Shown here piece by piece: positions 1 to 6,378 of a stretch of DNA of 20,528 nt. Within the stretch, counting starts at the first letter, position 1. The number at the start of each line of letters is the position of its first letter. Location: positions 1 through 20,528 of the forward strand of contig JBAVJZ010000002.1 of assembly GCA_049688015.1 (NCBI GenBank), read 5' to 3'. Source of the stretch: CSP1-8 sp049688015 (GTDB lineage: Bacteria > Desulfobacterota > Deferrimicrobia > Deferrimicrobiales > Deferrimicrobiaceae). The position numbers and the translations under genes are program-made. The notes under the pieces were generated by a model. That model saw nothing but the letters and a program-made list of their open reading frames with translations. It was not told the DNA's origin and did not search any database.

Positions 1-665
1 AAACCGCTCTGCGCGAAGAGGTCGAGAAGGTCGCCCCTGTCCGGGAACGCCGCCAGGCTTGCCGCGATGTACCCGTGGATCTCGTGGTTCCCGTGGAGGA
101 TCAGCCCCCAGGAGCCGCACCACGTCCGCAGGAGCAGGTGTTGGGGAATTCGGAATATCGCCGACCGGGGCTTCGAGAAATCGAGAAAGGCGGCCGTGCC
201 GGCCGGCTTCAGGATCCGCCGGATCTCGCCCAGGGCGCGCGGGAGATCCGGCGCGTTGCGCAGCGCGTAGCTTCCCGTGACGACGTCGACAGATCCTTCC
301 GGAAATTCCATCGCGCACATGTCCTGCCTTAAGAAACGAAGATTGGGGTAGCGGTTTCTCTCCCGGGCGATGCGAAGCATCGGCTCGGCGATGTCCAATC
401 CCACGGTTCGGCCTTCCGGATACCGCTGCGCCAGGAGGAAGGAGACGTCTCCCGTCCCGCATGCGATGTCCACGCACAAAGGCTTTGCGATCTCCGGCAG
501 CGAGCCGACAAGTCGTGTCTTCCACGCTGCGTCGCGAAACAGCGACATGGCGCGCGTGGCCGTGTCGTATCGCGGCGCCGCCACGGAGAAATGGAGCTCG
601 TTGTAGAGTTTTTTTCTCTCCGGGACGCGGAGGTAGTCCCTGCTTTTCAGGTCGAACCGCGCCAT
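1..665 (-). CDS. UbiE/COQ5-type class I SAM-dependent C-methyltransferase, 3' end cut off by the window
   Basis: Reading leftward from an ATG at 665, the frame stays open to the window edge (221 codons). It shows the SAM-binding motif VDIACGTGD (about residues 65-73), an acidic motif II GLDIAEPML (89-97) and the UbiE signature YALRNAPD (133-140) followed by a leucine-rich ILKPAG stretch. The FPDRGDLLDLF segment near the edge matches the C-terminal end of UbiE/MenG, so only about 20 residues are probably missing. Family members C-methylate the ring of ubiquinone, menaquinone or related quinol precursors. The start overlaps the stop of the upstream U32 gene by one base (TGATG), so translation is probably coupled. 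In this operon with a type III polyketide synthase, the likely substrate is a polyketide-derived phenol or quinol rather than demethylmenaquinol. That is inference: it could still be the organism's ordinary menaquinone methyltransferase. Confidence 0.85.
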   Translation of the reverse strand, partial: MARFDLKSRDYLRVPERKKLYNELHFSVAAPRYDTATRAMSLFRDAAWKTRLVGSLPEIAKPLCVDIACGTGDVSFLLAQRYPEGRTVGLDIAEPMLRIARERNRYPNLRFLRQDMCAMEFPEGSVDVVTGSYALRNAPDLPRALGEIRRILKPAGTAAFLDFSKPRSAIFRIPQHLLLRTWCGSWGLILHGNHEIHGYIAASLAAFPDRGDLLDLFAQSG

Positions 666-1972
666 CAATCTTCCTCGTCTCCCCCGTCGCCCGCCCCCGC
701 CAGGGAGGGGCGGGGATAAAGCGGCCCTTCCGCGCCGTCCCTTCCGGGGAGATACCTCCACATGCTCCCGTCGCCGAGCGCCCCGAATAACGTTTCGTAG
801 GCCTGAAGGACCTGCGCCCGGTGGGCCTCGTCGATTCGAACGGCCTTCCGGACGAATTCGTGGCACCACCGGCATTCCCCGCAGTCGACGTCGCGGCATC
901 CGGATTCCCGGAAACGATCCAGGAACCCGTCGAGGGCCCGGTTGTCGATATAAACGGGAGCCTCCCCCGTGAGAGGCCGCGTCATGTGTCGCAGATCGGC
1001 CACACGCTTGAGGAGCATCATCCGCGCGGGATTCACCAGCAAGGGACGCAGGAGAAATCGCAGGATCCATCCCGGGCCGCGCCGGTAATACCGGTCGTTT
1101 TCCTTCACCCCATGGAAGGCATAGGGCTGGATGAGATCGAGAAGGTTCCCGTCGTACCTTCGCCCGGCGTACGCCCGGACCCTTGTGACCATGAACGGCG
1201 TCGGGATGTCTCGCTCGGCGATCTTGAACAGGTCGTACCCGAGATCTTCGTATACGTGCAGGTCTTCGGGGCGGATCCATTCCGACCGGAGATAGTTGAC
1301 CGGGTCGCGCAGCTTCATCTCCGTGCACCGGAGGAAGCACCAGTCGATGAAGAATCCCCGGTTCCCGTTCCACGACTGTCCGGCGTGCGAAAGCGCGTTC
1401 ATGTGCATGGGGGAGAAAGCACATCCCGACAGGCAGTTGTTGTTGACCAGCAGCGCAAGATCGCACCGGACACTTTTCCGGATTCGCTCGAGCGCCCCGA
1501 GCTCCCGGTTGACCAGGATGCTGTCGAGCACGATGCAGTCCGCCCCCAGCCCCTCCCACATCTGGGCTTTGCGCACCCTGTCCACCCCGCCGAAGACCGA
1601 AACGCGGACCTTGAGCCCCGGGTACCGGGTCTTGATGAGCGTAAGCAGGTAAGGCGAAGATACCGTCACCGAGGCGACGCCGATCTCGCAGAGCCAGCCG
1701 GCGAGCTCCTCGATTTCCCTCTGCCCCGCTCTCGTCATCTCCCGGTTCCCGAGGCAGGAGGCGTTCAGGAGATAGTTGAATTCGATCCCGGCCCGGCGTG
1801 CCTGCCGCACATGGTCTGCGAGGCGCCTCCGGGACACGCGAGCCAGCTGGTACGGCGCCCGGCCCCCGCCGACAGCGTCCTCCCTGAGCTTTCCGAAAAG
1901 CTCCACGACGGGATATCCCCTCATCGCCTCGACCAGCGCCGGTTCGAAATTCGTGGCGACGGAAAGCCTCAT
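665..1972 (-). CDS. U32-family (UbiU/UbiV/RlhA-like) putative Fe-S protein
   Basis: This 435-residue protein resembles the peptidase U32 family, many of whose members are Fe-S enzymes (UbiU/UbiV, TrhP, RlhA) that hydroxylate quinone precursors or RNA without O2. A central block NNNCLSGCAFSPMH gives C180 and C184, followed by C212 and C216 in WCFLRC, a plausible four-Cys Fe-S site. A second group sits near the C-terminus: C359, C364, C367 and C370 (CRDVDCGECRWC). The tail is a low-complexity Gly/Asp/Glu stretch. The ATG at 1972 has a strong Shine-Dalgarno (GGGAGGAAG). The gene lies 94 bp after the polyketide synthase and overlaps the UbiE-type methyltransferase by one base. Family membership is fairly secure. 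Hydroxylation of the polyketide product is inferred from context, and a tRNA or rRNA modification role is the main alternative. Confidence 0.75.
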   Translation of the reverse strand: MRLSVATNFEPALVEAMRGYPVVELFGKLREDAVGGGRAPYQLARVSRRRLADHVRQARRAGIEFNYLLNASCLGNREMTRAGQREIEELAGWLCEIGVASVTVSSPYLLTLIKTRYPGLKVRVSVFGGVDRVRKAQMWEGLGADCIVLDSILVNRELGALERIRKSVRCDLALLVNNNCLSGCAFSPMHMNALSHAGQSWNGNRGFFIDWCFLRCTEMKLRDPVNYLRSEWIRPEDLHVYEDLGYDLFKIAERDIPTPFMVTRVRAYAGRRYDGNLLDLIQPYAFHGVKENDRYYRRGPGWILRFLLRPLLVNPARMMLLKRVADLRHMTRPLTGEAPVYIDNRALDGFLDRFRESGCRDVDCGECRWCHEFVRKAVRIDEAHRAQVLQAYETLFGALGDGSMWRYLPGRDGAEGPLYPRPSLAGAGDGGDEED

Positions 1973-2066
1973 GACGCTTCCTCCCTGTACGCTGTCCCTT
2001 TCCGGACATTCCGCTTCCGTCGGAAGACCGGGAGCGGGGAAGGATTCCGCGTCTGCACCGGGATGG

Positions 2067-3230
2067 TCAGACCTTGACGGCCGAACGTTCCCTTCCCATC
2101 CGGTCGTCCGGGATACCGGACGCGGCCCGAAGGACCGAAAGGAGGGCCATTTCCACCGTCAGTCCCGGGCCGAAGGCAACGGCGCAGACCGTATCCTCGC
2201 CGGCCTCGCTCTGCCGCTCCAGGATCTCCGCGAGCACGAAGAGGATGGAAACGCTGCTCATGTTGCCGTACTTGCGAAGCACCTCGCGCGACTCCCGAAC
2301 CTGTTCCGGCCGCAGGGAAAGGCACCTCTGCGCCTGGTCGATGATGGATTTCCCCCCCGGGTGGATGGCCCAGAGGTCCACGTCGGCGATCGACAGGCCG
2401 GTTACGGAAAGAGACGGCTCGACGAACTCCCGGAGGTTGGCGCCGATGATCTTCGGAACGTAGCTGGAAAGAGCGATATCGAAGCCGTTGTCCCCGATGC
2501 ACCAGGCCATATCCTGCTCGCCGCCGGGCACAAGCGTGCTGCGGAATCCGTCGATCCGGTACGTGCTTTGGTCAGGTGCCGGCTCCCTCGCGCTGACGAT
2601 CGCGGCGGCGGCCCCGTCCGAGAAAAGCGAGTTGGCGAGGATCATGTCCTCCGTGCCGGACAGCTTGAGATGCAGGGAACACAATTCGAGACACTGGACC
2701 AGGACGACGGCGCCGGGATCCGCTTCGCAGAACTGGACCGCCATCCGCAGCGCCGGGACGGCAGCGTAGCAGCCCATGAACCCCAGGTGGTATCGTTCGG
2801 TGCCGAGGGACATCCCGAGGTCGCGCACGATGTAGTAGTCGGGCCCGGGGTTGTAGAAGCCCGTACAGGAGACCGTGACGACGTGCGTTACGTCTCCCGC
2901 ATCGACCCCTGGGCAGCTGTCAAGTGTTTTCCGCGCCAGGGCAACCGAGAGACGCCGGGACTCGGAGGCAAAGATGGCGTTTCGCGCTGCGGTGCCCGGC
3001 CCTTTCATGCTCCCGTCGGGAGCTGCCCGGAAGAAGCTGTCGGGGGCATCGCCGTCGTAATTCCTTATGACTGCATGACGGCGTTCGATGCCGGAACTCC
3101 GATAGATGGCCCGGATGAGACGTCTTTCCCGCTCATCCCGGGCCCACTCCTGCATCTTTGCGCTCGCCTCTTCCTGGGTGAAGGAGAAATCCGGCAGAAG
3201 CGAATCGATCCGATGAATCCATACCGCCAT
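2067..3230 (-). CDS. Type III polyketide synthase (chalcone/stilbene synthase family)
   Basis: A 387-residue protein of normal length for the family. The catalytic triad is visible: Cys154 in GFMGCYAAVPALR, His290 in WAIHPGGKS and Asn323 in YGNMSSVSILF. The CTGFYNPGPDYY segment (about 122-132) and the C-terminal AFGPGLTVE loop (about 352-360) are also typical. These homodimeric cytoplasmic enzymes extend an acyl-CoA starter with malonyl-CoA and cyclise the chain; bacterial members next to lipid genes usually make long-chain alkylpyrones or alkylresorcinols. The ATG at 3230 has a GGAGG Shine-Dalgarno about seven bases upstream. The gene follows the yceI-like gene by 38 bp and precedes the U32 gene by 94 bp on the same strand, with an ICMT-type methyltransferase divergent nearby. 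Starter and product cannot be read from the sequence; an alkylresorcinol-type lipid is the best guess. Confidence 0.93.
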   Translation of the reverse strand: MAVWIHRIDSLLPDFSFTQEEASAKMQEWARDERERRLIRAIYRSSGIERRHAVIRNYDGDAPDSFFRAAPDGSMKGPGTAARNAIFASESRRLSVALARKTLDSCPGVDAGDVTHVVTVSCTGFYNPGPDYYIVRDLGMSLGTERYHLGFMGCYAAVPALRMAVQFCEADPGAVVLVQCLELCSLHLKLSGTEDMILANSLFSDGAAAAIVSAREPAPDQSTYRIDGFRSTLVPGGEQDMAWCIGDNGFDIALSSYVPKIIGANLREFVEPSLSVTGLSIADVDLWAIHPGGKSIIDQAQRCLSLRPEQVRESREVLRKYGNMSSVSILFVLAEILERQSEAGEDTVCAVAFGPGLTVEMALLSVLRAASGIPDDRMGRERSAVKV

Positions 3231-3268
3231 GAACGTTCCTCCGGTGTGCAGCTTCCCCGTCTACGGTC

Positions 3269-3856
3269 CTACTGCTTGGATGAAACTTCCAGCCGGACGT
3301 TCCCCGTAACGGTTATCTTGTCGCGAACCCGGAATATCCCGAGAAACGACGGGGCCTTCAGGCCGTAATCCGCAAGCGATATGGGGAATTCCACGTCGAA
3401 GCCGACCCGGTTCCCCTCTTCCCGGAAGTTTGTCACCGCGGCATGGATGGTTCTTTCCACATCCCGTATCCCAAGCGTCAGATCGAAGAACGCCTTTCCT
3501 CCCCCTTCTTTCCCGATCTCCCGCCGGATCCCGTCCACGTCGATCTCTCTGACGGTTCCGTGGATAACCGGGTACCTGTCGCTCTGGAACATCTCCCGCA
3601 TCTTTCCGTCCCGGGTATGGTTTCCGGTGTCCATTTCCCGTACCTGGACGTCGACTTCCACGTGGGGAATCCTCATCCCCCCGTCCGGGCTCATCACAAG
3701 GTCCGCGGAGAAAGGCTGGCAACGGACGGTTCCCGTAAAATCGTGCAGGGTGGAAACCCCCACGAACTGCAAGGAGCACGTACCCTTTATCTCCTCGGCC
3801 CGGGCGGAGGCGGCAAGCACCAGAAGGAAAGCAACCGCTATTCTCGCCACCTTCAT
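3269..3856 (-). CDS. YceI-family secreted lipid/isoprenoid-binding protein
   Basis: A 195-residue protein starting at the ATG at 3856, preceded by AAGGAG about ten bases upstream; a longer frame to 3946 would put extra residues before the signal peptide and is less likely. Residues 1-20 are a Sec signal peptide (basic start, hydrophobic AVAFLLVLAASARA, cleavage before EEI). The mature part has the YceI lipocalin-like pattern: an early SLQFVGVSTLHDFTG strand-turn, the central MFQSDRYPVIHG segment corresponding to the usual L-x-x-x-x-F-[DE]-V-x-x-y-P-x-a-x-F block, and alternating beta strands to the end. YceI proteins bind polyisoprenoid or long-chain amphiphiles in the periplasm. It is the first gene of the operon with the polyketide synthase, so it may carry the lipid product or a quinone. 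The ligand is inferred. Confidence 0.85.
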   Translation of the reverse strand: MKVARIAVAFLLVLAASARAEEIKGTCSLQFVGVSTLHDFTGTVRCQPFSADLVMSPDGGMRIPHVEVDVQVREMDTGNHTRDGKMREMFQSDRYPVIHGTVREIDVDGIRREIGKEGGGKAFFDLTLGIRDVERTIHAAVTNFREEGNRVGFDVEFPISLADYGLKAPSFLGIFRVRDKITVTGNVRLEVSSKQ

Positions 3857-3987
3857 CACGAACGGCGTCTCCTTGACGGATCGCTTCGGGTCCCACGACA
3901 GGACGGAGCAACGGCAAAGGAAATTCGAAAAGGGGGGAAATGTCATCGTGGCGGGAGACTCCCCGGGGGAATTGCTGTTGTCCCTCG

Positions 3988-3993
3988 TATAAT
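3988..3993 (+). promoter_or_regulatory. Possible -10 box in the divergent yceI/ICMT intergenic region
   Basis: A perfect TATAAT lies 40 bases upstream of the ICMT-type start, within the 177-bp region between divergent genes. No good TTGACA partner is seen at 16-18 bp, so this is only a candidate promoter for the rightward methyltransferase gene. On the opposite strand the same spot reads TATTAT and could serve the leftward operon. Confidence 0.35.
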
Positions 3994-4033
3994 AGGTGGG
4001 ATTCTACCACGTTCGGAGGGAGCGGCAGGGGTC

Positions 4034-4558
4034 ATGTCCTTCGCGTGGATCCTGGCGGTTCTCTTTCTCCAGCGGATGGGCGAGCTCGCGCTTTGCCGGC
4101 GCAACAGGCGTGCCCTGATCGCCGGGGGCGGGAAGGAATTCTACCCGGAGACCTATCCCGTCATGGTAGCCCTCCACACGTTCTTCTTCCTTTCCCTTGC
4201 CTGGGAGTCGTACCCGTGGCGCGTGCCCATGGACACGAGGACAACCGCATGCCTTGCCGGGCTTGTCGCCGTCACCGCCTTGCGATACGTAACCATCGCA
4301 ACTCTTGGGGGAAGGTGGACGACACGGATCGTCTCCGTCCCGGGTAGCAAGGTCTCCCGGGCCGGCCCCTACCGGTTCTTCCGGCATCCGAACTACCTCG
4401 TCATCGTGCTGGAGTTTCTTCTGTTTCCCCTTCTTCTGCGCGCGCCGTTCACGCTCTTCGCATTCTCCCTGGCCAACCTTGTCGTGCTCCGGCAGCGAAT
4501 TCGCCTGGAAGAGAAGGTTCTCCGGGAAACGACGGATTACGGGGAACGATTTCCGTAG
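4034..4558 (+). CDS. Isoprenylcysteine carboxyl methyltransferase (ICMT)-family membrane methyltransferase
   Basis: A 174-residue, strongly hydrophobic protein with about four or five membrane segments (about residues 3-20, 40-58, 68-90 and a long hydrophobic stretch 115-150). The ICMT signature SRAGPYRFFRHPNYL (about 110-124) is present, followed by the C-terminal RIRLEEKVL segment that completes the SAM-binding region. The ATG at 4034 has a purine-rich GGCAGGGG immediately upstream and a GGAGGG further back. Bacterial members beside type III polyketide synthases (the BpsB and SrsB type) methylate alkylpyrones or alkylresorcinols rather than prenylated proteins. The gene is divergent from the polyketide synthase operon, 177 bp from its first gene. 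The family call is firm; the substrate is inferred from the neighbourhood. Confidence 0.88.
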   Translation: MSFAWILAVLFLQRMGELALCRRNRRALIAGGGKEFYPETYPVMVALHTFFFLSLAWESYPWRVPMDTRTTACLAGLVAVTALRYVTIATLGGRWTTRIVSVPGSKVSRAGPYRFFRHPNYLVIVLEFLLFPLLLRAPFTLFAFSLANLVVLRQRIRLEEKVLRETTDYGERFP

Positions 4559-4679
4559 GCGGGCAGGTTATTGCCCCCGGCACCGGGATGCCGAAAACAG
4601 CCATACGTGACCAACATCTCGTGAACGTCCAGGAAATGACCCCGAAAAGAGGAGGAAAGCGATTACGGAACGCGTGGGG

Positions 4680-5027
4680 TCAATGCCACGTGCCCTGGTC
4701 CTGGTCCTCGGCCTCCCACTGGTTCACCAGTTCGTCGGCATCGATTTCCTGCTGGAAGGCGCGCGGGCAGATGCATTGGGCGATGTGGCACGCGCACTGC
4801 TTGTAGAAATTCTTCATGTGGGCATCGTCGCAATCGTTCGCGTGCAGAAATCCCTCCTTGTACGCCCATGCGGCGTCGGCCGAGGCCCCCCAGCCGAAAA
4901 GGTAGAGAATTCCCTCTTCCGCGTCTCCCCCGAACACCACGATGGACTTCACCTGGCGCTCGTTGCCGGCATCATCCCTGACGGTGATCTCGCCGGCATC
5001 CGGGTCCACGTCGATCACTATGGTCAT
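4680..5027 (-). CDS. Small cysteine-containing conserved-looking protein of unknown function
   Basis: A 115-residue acidic protein without a signal peptide or membrane segment. I do not recognise a named family. The N-terminal half is beta-rich (TIVIDVDPDAGEITVRDD). The middle carries FGGDAEEGILYLFGWGASADAAWAYKEG, and then a Cys-rich stretch with C66, C78, C80, C85 and C87 (QCACHIAQCICPRAF). The spacing suggests a metal or Fe-S site, or redox cysteines. The ATG at 5027 follows GGGGAAG and was preferred to an upstream extension to 5123 that runs through the intergenic region. The gene is divergent from the ankyrin-repeat gene and convergent with the ICMT-type gene. A rightward frame over the same bases (4674-5081) looks like a shadow, because the leftward product has the more protein-like composition. 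Confidence 0.65.
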   Translation of the reverse strand: MTIVIDVDPDAGEITVRDDAGNERQVKSIVVFGGDAEEGILYLFGWGASADAAWAYKEGFLHANDCDDAHMKNFYKQCACHIAQCICPRAFQQEIDADELVNQWEAEDQDQGTWH

Positions 5028-5090
5028 CTTCTTCCCCACGTCCTCTATATCGGAATTTCGGTTCCGGCACTTTACGTGTAAAAATAGCAG

Positions 5091-5103
5091 CAGGGTTACC
5101 CTG
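5091..5103. promoter_or_regulatory. Perfect 13-bp dyad, candidate operator
   Basis: CAGGGT-T-ACCCTG is an inverted repeat with 6-bp arms around a single T. It lies in the 100-bp region between the divergent Cys-rich and ankyrin genes, 24 bp before the GTG of the latter. A second, weaker dyad TTTAC-GT-GTAAA sits at 5071-5082 next to an A-rich TAAAAATAG that could be a -10 region. Short, so chance is possible. Confidence 0.3.
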
Positions 5104-5127
5104 TCCGGGCCGGAAAGGAGCAAAACC

Positions 5128-5871
5128 GTGGCCGTTCGTTTTCTCCTGGTCGGAATTCTGATATCCGCGATCGCGATTGCCGCATCTCCCGTATCCGCCG
5201 AGCCTCTTCATCTGGCAGCCATGGACGGAAACTGGATGCTGGCGGTGGAGCTCATCGCCGAGGGCGCCGACGTGAACGCGAAGGATACCCTCGGCAGGAC
5301 GCCGCTGCACTGGGCAGCCGAGTCCGGAAACGGGGCCATGGCGAATCTTCTGATCGAAAGCGGCGCCGACGTGAACGCGAAGGATACCAATGACGGAACG
5401 CCGCTGCACAAGGCCGTCGAAAAGAACAGGGAGGAGGTAGTGAAACTCCTGATCGCAAACGGCGCCGACGTGGAGGCGAAGGACAGATTCGGGCAGACGC
5501 CTTTGCTGTACGCGGCCGATACGGGAAACGAGGCCGTGATGAAACAGCTTCTCGCGCGCGGTGTCGACCTGAACGCGAAGGACCAGAGCGGCAACACGCC
5601 GCTGCACAAGGCGGTCTACATGGGCCACAAACCGGTCGCGATACTGCTCGTGACGAAAGGGGCAAACGTCAACGCGAAGAACAACTACGGAATCACGCCG
5701 CTGCACCTGGCCGCCCTGAAGGGGTACGAGGACCTTGCCAGGCTGTTCATCGCGAAGGGGGCCGACGTGAACGCGAGGGATACATTCGGCGTTACGCCAC
5801 TGCAGAACGCGGACCACCGGGGCTACGAGAACATCCTCCGCCTTCTGGAAAAGCACGGGGGACATCACTAG
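5128..5871 (+). CDS. Secreted ankyrin-repeat protein
   Basis: A 247-residue protein read from a GTG at 5128, which has AAAGGAG seven bases upstream; the open frame extends further left, but only through intergenic and antisense sequence. Residues 1-24 form a signal peptide (VRFLLVGILISAIAIAASPVSA, cleavage before EP). The rest is about seven 33-residue ankyrin repeats, recognisable by TPLH-AA and LLI-GADVNAKD motifs, ending in a short His-rich tail. Ankyrin stacks bind proteins; an exported one in a free-living bacterium acts in the periplasm or outside the cell, and in some bacteria such proteins sit beside catalase or toxin genes, neither of which is seen here. The partner is unknown. Repeats are nearly identical at DNA level in places, suggesting recent repeat duplication. 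Confidence 0.88.
   Translation: MAVRFLLVGILISAIAIAASPVSAEPLHLAAMDGNWMLAVELIAEGADVNAKDTLGRTPLHWAAESGNGAMANLLIESGADVNAKDTNDGTPLHKAVEKNREEVVKLLIANGADVEAKDRFGQTPLLYAADTGNEAVMKQLLARGVDLNAKDQSGNTPLHKAVYMGHKPVAILLVTKGANVNAKNNYGITPLHLAALKGYEDLARLFIAKGADVNARDTFGVTPLQNADHRGYENILRLLEKHGGHH
5263..5388 (+). repeat. Exact 27-bp direct repeat inside the ankyrin gene
   Basis: The bases at 5263-5289 and 5362-5388 are identical (27 of 27) and 99 bp apart, exactly one 33-codon ankyrin unit. Both encode GADVNAKDT. Related but diverged copies occur further on. Confidence 0.85.
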
Positions 5872-5940
5872 GTTCCCGGGGTCATCCGTGCCCGTCGAAT
5901 GGACGGCAGGGAGACGCCTACCACAAGGAGGTCAAGCGAC

Positions 5941-6207
5941 ATGTATGGAATTTCCGCGCAGGTAAGCCTCTACCCGTTGGGACAGGATGATCTCTCACCC
6001 TCCATCGACGCCGTGACGAAGACGTTTGCGCGACACGGGATCGAAAGACAGACCGGGGCGATGAGCACCCTGGTGTGGGGCGATGACGAGAAGGTCTTCC
6101 CGGCCCTTTTCGACGCTTTCCGCGGGGCCGCGGCCAAGGGTCACGCGGTCATGGTGATCACGGTATCGAACGCGTGTCCCTGGCCGGGCAAGGGAGGGGC
6201 GGAGTAG
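5941..6207 (+). CDS. YkoF/MTH1187-type thiamine/HMP-binding protein
   Basis: An 88-residue single-domain protein. MYGISAQVSLYPLGQDDLSPSI at the start, the GAMSTLVWGDDEKVFPALFDAF middle and the GHAVMVITVSNACP end fit the thiamine-binding (YkoF-like, formerly DUF77) ferredoxin-like fold. Relatives bind thiamine or its hydroxymethylpyrimidine moiety and often accompany an ABC transporter; no transporter genes are present here. The ATG at 5941 has an excellent AAGGAGGT eight bases upstream. It sits 69 bp after the ankyrin gene and upstream of the sigma-54 activator on the same strand. A thiamine gene cluster lies elsewhere in this window, which supports but does not prove the ligand. Confidence 0.8.
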   Translation: MYGISAQVSLYPLGQDDLSPSIDAVTKTFARHGIERQTGAMSTLVWGDDEKVFPALFDAFRGAAAKGHAVMVITVSNACPWPGKGGAE

Positions 6208-6378
6208 GACCGCCGGGGGATCCAGGCGGAATGGATACGACGGATCCGGTCCGGGAAGAGCACGGCGACGGGTGCTTTGTCGTCGTCAGGGCGGAAAAAT
6301 GATCCGGGTCACCCTCGCCGGAAACGTCCGCTTGACGCTCTCCCGGGAAGAGAGGTAGAAAAAAAATGGAGCCGTCCC

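Noticed and set aside
821..2077. Long rightward open frame (418 codons) over the U32-family gene
   Set aside because: It is the antisense of a gene with clear Cys motifs and a good ribosome site; its translation is rich in Pro, Arg, Val and Asp with no family resemblance, as is usual for GC-rich antisense frames.
1776..3368. Rightward frame of 530 codons antisense to the type III PKS
   Set aside because: The opposite strand carries the complete Cys-His-Asn synthase; this frame has no recognisable motif.
4561..4576. GGGCA-GGTTAT-TGCCC hairpin between convergent genes
   Set aside because: Only a 5-bp stem and no T-tract; too weak to call a terminator.
4785..4800. Sigma-54-like TGGCACGCGCACTGCT on the plus strand
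   Set aside because: It lies inside the Cys-rich small gene, where the bases are explained by CACHIAQC-type codons, and is over 300 bp from the ankyrin start.
4972..5868. Leftward frame antisense to the ankyrin gene
   Set aside because: Apparent repeats in it are only the mirror of the ankyrin-coding repeats.
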